From: Tersicoccus mangrovi
GTDB taxonomy: Bacteria > Actinomycetota > Actinomycetes > Actinomycetales > Micrococcaceae
DNA: 64,000 bases
NCBI RefSeq assembly: GCF_036881825.1
Contig: NZ_JBAJMW010000009.1
Coordinates: 62,001-126,000 of the forward strand
Reading direction: 5' to 3'
The first letter of the stretch is position 1, and every line of letters begins with the position of its first letter. The notes beneath the pieces are model-generated. The model was not told the DNA's origin. It was given only the letters and a program-made list of their open reading frames with translations, and ran no database searches. Position numbers and translations under genes: made by a program. Positions 42,291 to 51,766 of this stretch are shown here, piece after piece.

Positions 42291-43787
42291 TCAGGACGGA
42301 GCGCCCAGGCCGGTGACGTCGACCCCCTCCTCGACGACGTACGGACTGCCCGTGACCGGCTGCACCCGGACGCCGTGGAAGGCGCCGGTGACGTTGCGCA
42401 GCTCCAGGGACGTGCCCTGCAGCAGGACGCCGGAGAGGTCGATGCGCTGCAGTGGCGCCTCCGGCAGGCCGATCAGCTGCGACTTCTGTGCGCCGGTCGC
42501 CTGCAGGTCCCGCATGGTGACGTCGTGGATGTGCGGCGTCGTCGCCGTCACCGGCTGGCCGGAGTCCACCCCGGGCTTCGGCAGGCCCGTGTAGTAGTCG
42601 GTGAAGGTGATGGGGCTCGCGACGTCGGTCATCCGCACGTGCTCGAAGGCGATGTCGCCGATGTCGCTGCCGCGGTCGCGTCCGGACTTGATGCGCACCC
42701 CGTTGTCCGTGCCGGTGAACGACAGGTGGGAACCGTGCACGCCGAGCACCCCGTTGTCGGCCTCGCTGCCGATGCTCAGCCCGTGCCCGGTGCCGAACGT
42801 CGAGTCGGTGACGCTGATGTCGGTGGCCGGCACGGCAGGGGTCGGGAAGCCCGGGAATCCGGACTTGATGGCGACGTCGTCGTCCCCGGTGGCGATGTCG
42901 AGCCGGCTCAGGCGCACCCGGTCGGAGGAGACGACGTCGACGCCGTCGGTGTTGGGAGCGTCCGACGGGTTGCGGACCGTGTACCCGGTGACGGCGGCGT
43001 CGGTCGTGTAGCGCAGGCCGAGGCACCACATCGAGCAGTTGGTCACGGTGGCGTCCGAGACGGAGACCCGCTGGGCGTCGTAGAACTCGACGACCCAGGG
43101 CCGGGGCAGCCCGTTGCTCGTCGGGATGGCGCCGAGTGCGGCGTACCGCGAGGCCGGCAGCGCCGAGGGGTGGCCGGGGTCGGCCTGGATCGCGACGGCG
43201 AGCGCCCCGAACGTCAGGGCCGACTTGTAGCGGGAGATGTCCGTCTTGGCCTGCTGGGCCTCGGTCCACCACAGCTGGCTGCCCTGCCCGTCGATGGTGC
43301 CGCCGCCGGTGATGGCGACGTCGGTGACGCCGTGACCGGAGATCAGCGCCTCGGAGACGCCGGCGTTGCCCGCCGCGGACTGGTTGAAGGTGTACCCGAC
43401 GAATCCCCAGGTGAACCGGGATCGGTCGTCGACGGCACGGAGGGTGGCGCCGGTGTCGATCTGCAGGGTGATGTGGCTGCGCAGCTGGATCGGCCCGGTC
43501 ACCCAGGTGCGGTCGGGTCCGGTCAGCCGGACGGTGCCGCCGCCGCGAGCGGCGCAGTCGTCGATCGCCCGCTGGATCGGCACGGTGTCGTCGTGGGTCC
43601 CGTCGCCGAGGGCGCCCCAGGAGCTGGGCAGGCAGGTGGTGGTCGACGTCGTCGGCGACGGTGTGGTGCCGGGGGCAGCGCTTGCGGGGAGCGCGGCGAC
43701 GGGCGCGAGCGCGGCCGTCAGGGCGGCGCCCGCGAGGCCGGCGAGGACCCGGCGGAGGGGACGGTGCGGGGAGTACATGGTGGACAT
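42291..43787 (-). CDS. Secreted GH28 polygalacturonase
   Basis: 498 residues. A signal peptide is likely in 1-38 (twin Arg RR near 12, hydrophobic LAGLAGAALTAALAPVAAL, then ASA-A). The mature protein is a right-handed beta-helix with all GH28 catalytic motifs: NTD (279-281), GDDD (301-304), GHG (334-336) and RIK (365-367). It should hydrolyse polygalacturonate outside the cell, endo or exo not decided. It follows eda by 62 bp on the same strand and ends at a strong terminator, so it is the last gene of the uronate operon. Ribosome site GGAGA before the ATG. Confidence 0.9.
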   Translation of the reverse strand: MSTMYSPHRPLRRVLAGLAGAALTAALAPVAALPASAAPGTTPSPTTSTTTCLPSSWGALGDGTHDDTVPIQRAIDDCAARGGGTVRLTGPDRTWVTGPIQLRSHITLQIDTGATLRAVDDRSRFTWGFVGYTFNQSAAGNAGVSEALISGHGVTDVAITGGGTIDGQGSQLWWTEAQQAKTDISRYKSALTFGALAVAIQADPGHPSALPASRYAALGAIPTSNGLPRPWVVEFYDAQRVSVSDATVTNCSMWCLGLRYTTDAAVTGYTVRNPSDAPNTDGVDVVSSDRVRLSRLDIATGDDDVAIKSGFPGFPTPAVPATDISVTDSTFGTGHGLSIGSEADNGVLGVHGSHLSFTGTDNGVRIKSGRDRGSDIGDIAFEHVRMTDVASPITFTDYYTGLPKPGVDSGQPVTATTPHIHDVTMRDLQATGAQKSQLIGLPEAPLQRIDLSGVLLQGTSLELRNVTGAFHGVRVQPVTGSPYVVEEGVDVTGLGAPS

Positions 43788-43849
43788 CGTGTCTCCGTCT
43801 CGTGACAGGAAAGGGTGCCCGGCAAGAGAGCCGGACGGTGTCCGCGGCG

Positions 43850-44542
43850 TCAGTGCGCGCGGAGGTCCGCCGCCTGCCGGACTGCGTCCCGGCAGCGGCG
43901 CTCGATCTCCTCCCATCGGCCGGCTCGGATCAGGTCGGGGGCGACCATCCAGGACCCGCCCGCGGCGAGGACGCTGGGCAGGCGCAGGTAGTCGGCGAGG
44001 TTGTCGGGGCTCACCCCGCCGGTCGGCATGAACCGGACGTCGCCGAAGGGGGCGGACAGCGCCGCGATGGCCGGCGCCCCGCCGGAGGCCTGGGCGGGGA
44101 AGAACTTGAGCACGCTCAGGCCGAGCTCGGTGGCGGCGTGGATGTCGGTGGCGCTGGAGACGCCGGGCAGCAGGGGCAGGCCGTGCTTACGGCAGGCGTC
44201 GACGATGCGGGGCGAGAGGCCCGGGGTGACGGCGAACCGGGCACCGGCGCGGGCCGCGGCCGCGACCTGCTCGGGGGTGCGCAACGTGCCCGCACCGACG
44301 AGCAGGCCGTCGATCTGCGCCATCCGCGCCAGCGACTCCTCCGCCGCGGCCGTGCGGAAGGTCACCTCGGCCACGGGCAGGCCGCCGCGCACGAGCGCCT
44401 CGCCGAGCGGGACCGCGTCGTCGACGGAGTCGAGCACGATGACGGGCACGATGCCCAGGCGCGCCGCGACGGCGCGGATGTCGGCGACAGTGTCCGCGGC
44501 GGTGTCGTCCGCGGCGTGGGAGTGGGTGTGCATGTCGGTCAT
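43850..44542 (-). CDS. eda: 2-dehydro-3-deoxy-phosphogluconate (KDPG) aldolase
   Basis: 230 residues. The KDPG aldolase motifs are E59 in VAEVTFRT, PGLSPRI, PGVSSATDI and the Schiff-base lysine K146 in VLKFFPA. It cleaves KDPG into pyruvate and glyceraldehyde-3-phosphate. The ATG overlaps the stop of the upstream dehydrogenase gene (ATGA) and follows AAGGA. A His-rich N-terminal stretch (MHTHSH) is a small oddity. Confidence 0.93.
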   Translation of the reverse strand: MTDMHTHSHAADDTAADTVADIRAVAARLGIVPVIVLDSVDDAVPLGEALVRGGLPVAEVTFRTAAAEESLARMAQIDGLLVGAGTLRTPEQVAAAARAGARFAVTPGLSPRIVDACRKHGLPLLPGVSSATDIHAATELGLSVLKFFPAQASGGAPAIAALSAPFGDVRFMPTGGVSPDNLADYLRLPSVLAAGGSWMVAPDLIRAGRWEEIERRCRDAVRQAADLRAH

Positions 44543-46047
44543 CGCGTGGTCCTTCCCCCGGCGGCGACGGGGGCCGCCAGGAGGTCGCCGACGGCGGCGA
44601 CGAGGTCGTCGCGCCATACGGTGTGGTCGGGCAGGTCGGTGCCGAAGACCTCGCGCACGGTGAGCAGGTCGTCGACGACGGCAGCGGGGTCGGTGTTCCC
44701 CCGCACGGCGCCGAGCCGGTCGGCCAGCGGGTCGTCGAGCGGCAGTTCCCGGCCTTCGGCGTCCCGTTCGCTGGCGACGTACGCCATCCAGGCGGCGACG
44801 CCGAGGGTGGCCCATGGAGCGTGCTCGTGCGCGGCGAGCCGGTCCCGCACGGTGCCGAGCAGCCGCTGCGGCAGCTTCTGCGATCCGTCCATGGCGATCT
44901 GCACGGTCCGGTGGCGCAGGCCGGGATTGGTGTAGCGCTGCAGGATCTGCCGCCCGTAGGCGGGCAGGTCGGTGTCCCCGGCGGGCGCCAGCGTCGGGAT
45001 GACGTCCTCGGTGACGAGGTGCTCGGCGATCTCGCGCAGCCGGTCGTCGGCGACGGTCTGCGCGATCGTCTCGTGGCCGGCGAGCGCGCCGAGGTAGGCG
45101 AGCGTCGAGTGCGATCCGTTGAGGATCCGCAGCTTCATGGCCTCGTACGGTTCGACGTCGGCGGTGAACTCGGCACCGGCGCGCTCCCAGGCGGGGCGGG
45201 CGGCGGCGAACCGGTCCTCGATCACCCACTGGCCGAAGTCCTCGGTGACGACGAGCCCGTGGTCCTCGAGCCCGGTGATCGCGCGCGCGTCCGCCACGTC
45301 CTCGGGCGTTGTCGCGGGCACGATGCGGTCGACCATCGAGCTCGGGAACGTCACACTGGTCGCCAGCCAGGCCGCGAGTTCGTCGCCCTCCCGCGTCGGC
45401 AGCGCCGCGCAGAAGTCGTCGACGAGTCGGGACAGGACGCGGCCGTTGGCGGGCAGGTTGTCGCAGCACAGCACGGTGACGGGGCCGGCGTCGGCGCGCA
45501 TCCGCGCCTGCAGTCCGCGCACGAGCCGCCCGACGGAGGATCGGGGCGCCCCGGCGCCGGCGAGGTCGGCCGCGACGTCCGCGTGGGTGAGGTCGAGCGA
45601 CCCGTCCGGAGCACGCCGGTAGCCCTTCTCGGTGACGGTCAGGGAGACGACGCGGACGGCGGGGTCGGCGAAGCGGGCGGTGACGTCGGCGGCCTGGTCG
45701 GTCGGCAAGAGCACCTCGCGCACCGCGCCCGTGATCCGCAGCCGGGTGGTGCCGGGCGCCCGCACGAGCGCCCCGTACAGGCCGTCCTGCGGGGCGAGCT
45801 GGTCCCGGACCCCGGCCGAGCGCTGCGTCACTCCGCAGATGCCCCACGTCGAATCGCCCGCCGCGGTCGCGGCGTCCTCGGTGTAGAGCGCCTGGTGCGC
45901 CCGGTGGAACGCCCCGATGCCCAGGTGCACCAGGCCGACGGACGCGTTCAGGGCCGCCGGGTCCGGGAGGACGAGGCCGTCGCCCGGCGCCAGGCCCGCG
46001 AGCGCGGCAGCGTTCAGGCGAGCACCGGTCGGTCGTTCACCGGTCAC
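44539..46047 (-). CDS. uxaB: Mannitol dehydrogenase family oxidoreductase, probable tagaturonate (or fructuronate) reductase
   Basis: 502 residues. The long-chain mannitol dehydrogenase family shows VGLVHLGIGAFHRAHQALY at the N-terminus and the catalytic K-x-R-x-x-N-x-x-H motif in EAMKLRILNGSHSTLAY. This family includes mannitol, fructuronate (UxuB) and tagaturonate (UxaB) enzymes. UxaC and UxaA in the same locus favour reduction of tagaturonate to altronate, so the symbol rests on context. The GTG overlaps the uxaA stop (GTGA). Confidence 0.85.
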   Translation of the reverse strand: MTGERPTGARLNAAALAGLAPGDGLVLPDPAALNASVGLVHLGIGAFHRAHQALYTEDAATAAGDSTWGICGVTQRSAGVRDQLAPQDGLYGALVRAPGTTRLRITGAVREVLLPTDQAADVTARFADPAVRVVSLTVTEKGYRRAPDGSLDLTHADVAADLAGAGAPRSSVGRLVRGLQARMRADAGPVTVLCCDNLPANGRVLSRLVDDFCAALPTREGDELAAWLATSVTFPSSMVDRIVPATTPEDVADARAITGLEDHGLVVTEDFGQWVIEDRFAAARPAWERAGAEFTADVEPYEAMKLRILNGSHSTLAYLGALAGHETIAQTVADDRLREIAEHLVTEDVIPTLAPAGDTDLPAYGRQILQRYTNPGLRHRTVQIAMDGSQKLPQRLLGTVRDRLAAHEHAPWATLGVAAWMAYVASERDAEGRELPLDDPLADRLGAVRGNTDPAAVVDDLLTVREVFGTDLPDHTVWRDDLVAAVGDLLAAPVAAGGRTTR

Positions 46048-47576
46048 AGCACGGCCCCGATCTGCCACGGCACGAACTCCTCGCCGCCCATCCCGAGCTC
46101 CTCGCTCTTGCTCTGCTTCCCGGAGGCGACCGCGAGCAGCTCGGCGTAGATCTCCCGGGCCACGTCCTCGAGCGGACGGCCCTCCTCGACGACGCCGGAG
46201 CAGTCGACGTCCATGTCGCCGGCCATCCGGATCGCGAGCTCCCGGTTGGTGGCGAGCTTGACGGTCGGCGCGGGGCGCGAGCCGAAGGCGGAGCCGCGGC
46301 CGGTCGTGAAGCAGATCAGGTTGGCGCCGCCGGCCACCATGCCGGTCGCGGAGACCGGGTCGTATCCCGGGGAGTCCATGAACACGAAGCCGGGCACGTC
46401 GGTGCGCTCGGCGTACGCGTGCACGGCGGTCAGCGGAGCGTGGCCGCCCTTGGCCACGGAGCCGAGCGACTTCTCGAGGATGGTCGAGATGCCGCCCTCC
46501 TTGTTGCCGGGCGACGGGTTGCCGTCCAGGGTGGCGCCCTCCCGCTCGGCGTACTTCTCCCACCAGGCGATGCGCTCGAGCAGGCGGGCGGCGACCTCCG
46601 GGGAGACGGCCCGGTCGGCGAGCATCTGCTCGGCACCGTAGATCTCGGGGGTCTCCCCCAGCACGCTGATCGCCCCCTGAGCCACGAGCCAGTCGCTCAC
46701 GACGCCGAGCGCCGGGTTGGCGGTGATCGCGGAGAGGGCGTCGCTGCCGCCGCACTGCATCCCGAGGACGAGGTTCTCGACGCCCACCTCGGTGCGCTCG
46801 ACGTCGGCGATCTGCTCGGCCATCGCGAGCACCGCCTCGACCCCGTTGTCGATCGCGGCGCGGGTGCCGCCGACGCCCTGGATCGTGTACGAGGAGATGG
46901 GCACGTCGGTGCGCAGCTCGGCGGGGTCGATGAGCCCGGCGATGGCGTTGACCTCGCAGCCCAGCCCGACGACCACGACGCCGCCGATGTTCGGGTGCTC
47001 GGCGTAGCCGCGCATCGTCCGGCGCAGTACGTCCCAGCCCTCGCCCGACGCGGCCATGCCGCAGCCGGTGCCGTGGGTCAGGGCGATGACACCGTCGATG
47101 CCGCGCTCCCGCCACGACTCCAGCGGGATCTCGGACCGCCGCGCGATCTGCTGGGCGACCGTGGCCGAGCAGTTGACCGTCGAGAGCACCGCGATGAAGT
47201 TGCGCGTGGCGATCCGGCCGTCCGAGCGCCTGATTCCCGCGAAGGTGCGGGGCAGGTCCGGCGGCAGGACGGCGGCCGCCGCGTGCGTGGTGTCGCTGGA
47301 GGCCAGCGCCGTGGGGTCGGCCGGCATCCCCAGGTTGTGGGTGTGCACGTGGTCGCCGCGGTGGATGTCCGCGGTCGCCTCCCCGATGACGTGCCCGTAC
47401 TTGTGCACGAGACCGCCGGCGGGGATGTCGCGCAGCGCGATCTTGTGCCCGCGCGGGATGTCGCCGTTCGCGGGCAGTGCGGCACCGTCGACGTCGACGG
47501 TCTCCCCCGCGCCGGCACCGTCGAGGGCGATGACGACGTCGTCGTCGCGTCCGAGGCTGAGGACCCGACCGGTCAT
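46044..47576 (-). CDS. uxaA: Altronate dehydratase
   Basis: 510 residues, with both UxaA parts fused: the small SAF-like N-terminal domain (1-95, IPRGHKIALRDIPAGG and the YGHVIGEAT block) and the large domain (TFAGIRRSDGRIATRNFIAVLSTVNCSATV, LTHGTGCGM, GMQCGGSDALSAITANPALG). It dehydrates altronate to 2-keto-3-deoxygluconate and usually needs iron. The ATG overlaps the kdgK stop (ATGA) with GGAGGAA upstream. Confidence 0.93.
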   Translation of the reverse strand: MTGRVLSLGRDDDVVIALDGAGAGETVDVDGAALPANGDIPRGHKIALRDIPAGGLVHKYGHVIGEATADIHRGDHVHTHNLGMPADPTALASSDTTHAAAAVLPPDLPRTFAGIRRSDGRIATRNFIAVLSTVNCSATVAQQIARRSEIPLESWRERGIDGVIALTHGTGCGMAASGEGWDVLRRTMRGYAEHPNIGGVVVVGLGCEVNAIAGLIDPAELRTDVPISSYTIQGVGGTRAAIDNGVEAVLAMAEQIADVERTEVGVENLVLGMQCGGSDALSAITANPALGVVSDWLVAQGAISVLGETPEIYGAEQMLADRAVSPEVAARLLERIAWWEKYAEREGATLDGNPSPGNKEGGISTILEKSLGSVAKGGHAPLTAVHAYAERTDVPGFVFMDSPGYDPVSATGMVAGGANLICFTTGRGSAFGSRPAPTVKLATNRELAIRMAGDMDVDCSGVVEEGRPLEDVAREIYAELLAVASGKQSKSEELGMGGEEFVPWQIGAVL

Positions 47577-48598
47577 GATGCTTCCTCCGTGAGTGTGGTC
47601 TCGATGCGAGCGGCCCGGTTCAGGTGCTCGCGGGTCTGGGTGAGGGTGGGGACGAGGCCGGTGCCGCCGATGCCGCCGACCGACAGGGACGCGGCGGCGG
47701 AGGCGAGGCGCACGGCCTCGAGCAGGGTGTCGCCGAGGGCCAGCCGGGCGCACAGGGTGCCGGTGAAGCTGTCCCCCGCGCCGGTCTGGTCCTTCACGAC
47801 GGGGGCGGGCACGATCGGCACCGCGGTGACCCCGGACGCGTCGGCGACGACGGCGCCGCGGGCGCCCCGGGTGAGCACGACGTCGGCGACGCCGAGGGCG
47901 CGCAGCCCGGCCAGGGCGTCCTCCTCCGTGGCGCCGGCGGGCAACCCCAGCAGGCGCGTGACCTCGGTCGGCCACGACGGCTTGACCACCTCGCAGTGCG
48001 GCGCGAGGGCCTGCAGCTGGGCGCGGGCCTGCTCGACCGTCGTCAGCCGCGGCCGCAGGTTCGGGTCGTAGACGAAGCGACGGGCGCCCTCGGCGGCGGC
48101 GCGGACCGTGGCGGCGGCGGTCGCCGAGACGGCGGAGGCGATGCCCGAGGCGGTCACGACGCCGGCGCCCGCGAGCGCCTCCGCCGGCAGGTCCTCCGGG
48201 GCGACGGTCGAGCCGAAGCTGGCGCGGCGCGCGTAGAGGAACTCGCGCTCGCCGTCGGGGTCGCTGTGGGAGAGGTAGAGGCCGTGCTGGCCGGGTCCGC
48301 GCACGAGCGCGGAGGTGTCGATGCCGAGCTCGGTGCACCGCCGGACGATGGCGTCACCGAGCTCGTCGTCCGGCACGCGAGCCACCAGCAGGGTGCGCGC
48401 CGCGGCGGCCGCCGCGGCGGCGGCCACGTTGAGGGCGTCACCGCTGATGCCGAGCGTCAGGCCGGCGCCGGGCGCGAGCGGCTCGGCGGAGGTCAGCTCG
48501 ACGAGGATCTCGCCGAGCACGAGGACGTCGGGGATGTCGTGGTGCGGGGGCACGGGAACTCCAGGGACGGTGGGGGTGAGCGGGGTGGCGCCGATCAT
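47573..48598 (-). CDS. kdgK: 2-keto-3-deoxygluconate kinase (PfkB family)
   Basis: 341 residues. Ribokinase fold with the C-terminal PfkB signature DQTGAGDSFTG (catalytic D276) and N-terminal GEILVELTS and GDALNVAAAAA blocks. It phosphorylates KDG to KDPG, the substrate of the aldolase two genes on. A hydrophobic Ala tract (59-67) lies in the substrate lobe. The ATG overlaps the stop of the LacI remnant (ATGA), a relic of an older lacI-kdgK operon. Confidence 0.9.
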   Translation of the reverse strand: MIGATPLTPTVPGVPVPPHHDIPDVLVLGEILVELTSAEPLAPGAGLTLGISGDALNVAAAAAAAAARTLLVARVPDDELGDAIVRRCTELGIDTSALVRGPGQHGLYLSHSDPDGEREFLYARRASFGSTVAPEDLPAEALAGAGVVTASGIASAVSATAAATVRAAAEGARRFVYDPNLRPRLTTVEQARAQLQALAPHCEVVKPSWPTEVTRLLGLPAGATEEDALAGLRALGVADVVLTRGARGAVVADASGVTAVPIVPAPVVKDQTGAGDSFTGTLCARLALGDTLLEAVRLASAAASLSVGGIGGTGLVPTLTQTREHLNRAARIETTLTEEAS

Positions 48599-48864
48599 GA
48601 GGCGACCGGGCGCCCCGTGGTCGAGCGCACGACGAGGTGGGTCGGCAGCACGTGGGGATCGTCCGGCTCGTCGGTGATGAGACGGACGAGGCGCTTGACG
48701 GCCTGCCGGCCGGCCTCCTCCATCGGCATGTGCACCGTGGTCAGGGCGGGGTGCAGCATCCCGGCGACCGAGATGTCGTCGAAGCCGACGACGCTCATCT
48801 CGCCGGGCACCGAGACGCCGTAGGACACGAGCCGGCTGATGAGCGCTTCGAGGCTGCCCCGCAT
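48595..48864 (-). pseudogene. LacI-family regulator, 5'-truncated remnant
   Basis: Only the last about 85 residues of a LacI/GalR-type repressor remain: SVPGEMSVVGFDDISVAGMLHPALTTVHMPMEEAGRQAVKRL and the closing PTHLVVRSTTGRP are unmistakable. The DNA-binding helix-turn-helix and most of the ligand domain (about 250 residues) are missing. The remnant ends at 48864, exactly opposite the uxaC ATG at 48863, where full-length coding for uxaC begins on the other strand, so no missing part can be hidden by a frameshift. A deletion or rearrangement at this junction is the simplest reading. The stub still couples to kdgK by ATGA. Confidence 0.8.
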
Positions 48865-50287
48865 GACCAGACCCCTGTCCCTGCACCCCGACCGTGCCCT
48901 GCCAGCCGACCCCGGGGTGCGCGCCATCGCCCGTCGCCTGCACGAGCACACCGCCGACCTGCCACTCGTGAGCATGCACGGGCACGTCGAGGCCGCCGAG
49001 CTGGACGCGGACGAGCCGTTCGCCGATCCCGCGCAGCTGCTCGTGGTGCCGGACCACTACGTCACGCGGATGCTCGCCTCCCAGGGCGCCTCCCTCGCCG
49101 AGCTCGGCGTCCCGCGCCAGGACGGCGGGGCCGTCGAGACGGACTCGCGCGCCATCTTCCGGCGGCTGTGCGAGAACTGGCACCTGTACCGGGGCACGCC
49201 GTCGCGGTACTGGCTCGAGTACGAACTCGTCGAGGTGTTCGGCGTCGACGTCGCTCCGGCCGCCGAGACGGCCGACGCGATCTTCGACCGGATCTCCGCG
49301 CGCATCGCCGAGCCGGGCTTCCGTCGGCTGGCCCTGCTCGACCGCTTCGCCATCGAGGTGCTCAGCACGACCGACCCCGCGACGTCGGACCTCGCCCACC
49401 ACGCCGCCCTCGCCGAACGGGGCTACGGCGAGCGGATCATCCCGACGTTCCGCCCCGACGCGGTCGTCTACCTGCGCCGGCCCACGTGGCGCGCCGACGC
49501 GCAGGCCCTGGGCGACCTGGCCGGCGTCGACACCGACACCTGGGCCGGCTACCTCGAGGCGCTGCGGTCCCGGCGGCAGGCGTTCATCGCCGCCGGGGCC
49601 CTGGCCACCGACCACGGGCACGACGACGCCGACACCACGCCGCTCGAGCCGGCGGACGGCGAACGGATCTACGCGGCCGCCCTCCGGGGGGAGGCGACCG
49701 CCGAGGACGAGCGCCGCTTCGCCGCGGGGATGCTCTTCGAGATGGCCCGCATGTCCAGCGAGGACGGGCTCGTCATGCAGATCCACCCCGGCGTGCTGCG
49801 CAACCACCACGACGACGTGTTCGCCGCCCACGGATACGACCGGGGCTTCGACATCCCCGAGCACGTCGAGTGGACGCGCTCGCTGCGCCCGATGCTGCAG
49901 TGCTTCGGCTTCTCGCCGCGGTTCCGCTGCATCCTCTTCACGATCGACGAGACGACCTACAGCCGGGAGCTCGCGCCCATCGCGGGCGCCTACCCGTCGG
50001 TGCGTCTCGGCGCTCCGTGGTGGTTCCTCGACTCCCCGGAGGGCATGCGCCGGTTCCGGGAGAGCGCGATGGAGACCACCGGGTTCTACAACACGTCCGG
50101 GTTCGTCGACGACACCCGGGCGTTCGCCTCGATCCCCGCCCGCCACGACCTGGCGCGGCGGATCGATGCGGGTCATCTGGCGCGGCTCGTCGCCGAGCAC
50201 CGCCTCGAGGAGGACGAGGCCGCGCAGACCGCGGTCGACCTCGCCTACACCCTGCCCCGGGAGTCCTACCGGCGGCTTTCCGCGTGA
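48863..50287 (+). CDS. uxaC: Glucuronate/galacturonate isomerase
   Basis: 474 residues. The amidohydrolase-related UxaC fold shows LVSMHGHVEAAEL near the N-terminus, FDIPEHVEWTRSLRPML, and FTIDETTYSRELAPIAGAYPSVRLGAPWWFLDSPEGMRRFRE, which are family hallmarks. It converts galacturonate to tagaturonate (and glucuronate to fructuronate). The ATG at 48863 is chosen by homology of the start (RPLSLHPDRALPADP); an in-frame ATG at 48839 exists, and neither has a good ribosome site. Any promoter must lie within the LacI remnant. Confidence 0.92.
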   Translation: MTRPLSLHPDRALPADPGVRAIARRLHEHTADLPLVSMHGHVEAAELDADEPFADPAQLLVVPDHYVTRMLASQGASLAELGVPRQDGGAVETDSRAIFRRLCENWHLYRGTPSRYWLEYELVEVFGVDVAPAAETADAIFDRISARIAEPGFRRLALLDRFAIEVLSTTDPATSDLAHHAALAERGYGERIIPTFRPDAVVYLRRPTWRADAQALGDLAGVDTDTWAGYLEALRSRRQAFIAAGALATDHGHDDADTTPLEPADGERIYAAALRGEATAEDERRFAAGMLFEMARMSSEDGLVMQIHPGVLRNHHDDVFAAHGYDRGFDIPEHVEWTRSLRPMLQCFGFSPRFRCILFTIDETTYSRELAPIAGAYPSVRLGAPWWFLDSPEGMRRFRESAMETTGFYNTSGFVDDTRAFASIPARHDLARRIDAGHLARLVAEHRLEEDEAAQTAVDLAYTLPRESYRRLSA

Positions 50288-50314
50288 TCACTCGCACCCC
50301 TGTCTAGGAGCACC

Positions 50315-51700
50315 ATGTCCAGCATCGCCGCTGCCTCCGTGGGCCGGATCCGCCTGACGCTGAAGGAGAAGTTCTCCTACGGCCTCGGCGACTTCGGCAA
50401 CGGCTTCATGTTCGATCTCGGCCAGGCCTACCTGCTGAAGTTCTACACCGACGTCGCGGGCCTGCCCGGCTCGGTCGCCGCAGGCGTCTTCGTCTTCACG
50501 AAGATCTTCGACGCCTTCATGGATCCCATCGCGGGATCCTTCATCGACAACCGCCGCCGGATCGGGCGCAACGGGCGCTTCCGGCCCGTCATGTTCTACT
50601 CGAGCATCGTCCTGGCCCTGCTGACGATCTTCACCTTCCTCACCCCCGGCGCCGCCCAGGCTGCGAACCTGGCGTTCGCGTACGTCTCCTACATGCTGTG
50701 GGGCGTGCTCTACTCCTTCACCAACGTGCCCTACGGCTCCCTCGGGTCGGTGCTGACCCAGGACGCCCAGGAGCGCAGCCAGCTCGCGTCGTGGCGGCAG
50801 GCCGGGTCCGTCGGCGCGCTGCTGATCACGGGCGTCGTCTTCGTCCCGATCGCGGACGCCTTCGGCGATCCGCGCATCGGCTACCCCGTCGCGGCCGGCA
50901 TCCTCGCCGCCGTCGGCGTCGGCGCCTTCTGGCTGACGTTCCGCAACACGTCCGAGCGCGTGCCGGTCATCCGCACCGAACGCCGCTTCAACGCCCGCGA
51001 GTTCGCCCGCGCGATCGGCACCAACCGGCCGCTGCTGGTGATGATCCTCATGACGGTGTTCTCGATCAGCGCGTACAACGTCAAGACGGCCATGGTCGTG
51101 TACTTCACGCAGTACTACCTGAACGACAAGAGCGTGCTGCCCTACGTCAACTTCATCTCCATCGGCGCCTCGGTCGTCGGCATCCTGGCGATGCCGGCCC
51201 TCGCCCGGCGCTTCGGCAAGCGCAACACCGCGATCCTCGGCTTCGGCATCGCCGCCGTGGCGGACGGCCTGAACTTCTTCCTGCCGGGCACGACGACGTG
51301 GTCCTTCACCATCCTGCTGGCCATCTCGTTCATCGGCGTCGCCATCCCGAACGGCATGACCTGGGCGATGATCTCCGACTCGATCGACTACGGGCACTGG
51401 AAGAACGGTCAGCGGCAGGAGGGCATCACCTACTCGATGTTCAACTTCTCCCGCAAGATCGCCCAGTCGATCGCCGGCGGTCTCGCCGGGTTCGGCCTGA
51501 CCCTGGTGGGCTACGTGCCCAACGTCGCGCAGTCCGCGGGCGCCGCCCTCGGCATCAAGGGCATCCAGGCGCTCTACCCGGCCATCGCCTTCGCCATCGC
51601 CGGGCTCGTGCTGTGGTTCCTCTACCCCCTGACCGACACCCGGCACCGGGAACTGGTCGAGGAGATCCACGTGCGGGAGGCAGAGGCCGTGGCCGACTGA
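50315..51700 (+). CDS. GPH-family (glycoside-pentoside-hexuronide) cation symporter
   Basis: 461 residues with 12 membrane segments. The GPH signature is at FSYGLGDFGNGFMFDLGQAYLLKFYTDV and in the loop FDAFMDPIAGSFIDNRRRIGRNGRFRPVMFYSS, plus DYGHWKNGQRQEGITYSMFNFSRKI in the second half. Members of this family import melibiose, glucuronides or uronides with Na+ or H+. Its place 27 bp after uxaC, with AGGAG before the ATG, suggests galacturonate or small oligogalacturonides as substrate; that is inference. A weak hairpin (51710-51727) follows. Confidence 0.88.
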   Translation: MSSIAAASVGRIRLTLKEKFSYGLGDFGNGFMFDLGQAYLLKFYTDVAGLPGSVAAGVFVFTKIFDAFMDPIAGSFIDNRRRIGRNGRFRPVMFYSSIVLALLTIFTFLTPGAAQAANLAFAYVSYMLWGVLYSFTNVPYGSLGSVLTQDAQERSQLASWRQAGSVGALLITGVVFVPIADAFGDPRIGYPVAAGILAAVGVGAFWLTFRNTSERVPVIRTERRFNAREFARAIGTNRPLLVMILMTVFSISAYNVKTAMVVYFTQYYLNDKSVLPYVNFISIGASVVGILAMPALARRFGKRNTAILGFGIAAVADGLNFFLPGTTTWSFTILLAISFIGVAIPNGMTWAMISDSIDYGHWKNGQRQEGITYSMFNFSRKIAQSIAGGLAGFGLTLVGYVPNVAQSAGAALGIKGIQALYPAIAFAIAGLVLWFLYPLTDTRHRELVEEIHVREAEAVAD

Positions 51701-51766
51701 CCGGTCTGTGGCTCTTCTCTCAGAGCCGAACGGCCGTGGGCGCGAACCGATAGACTCGATCTCGTT

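Noticed and set aside
51710..51727. Terminator after the GPH symporter gene
   Set aside because: The stem is only 6 bp (GGCTCT/AGAGCC) with no T tract; noted in the gene entry but too weak to list.
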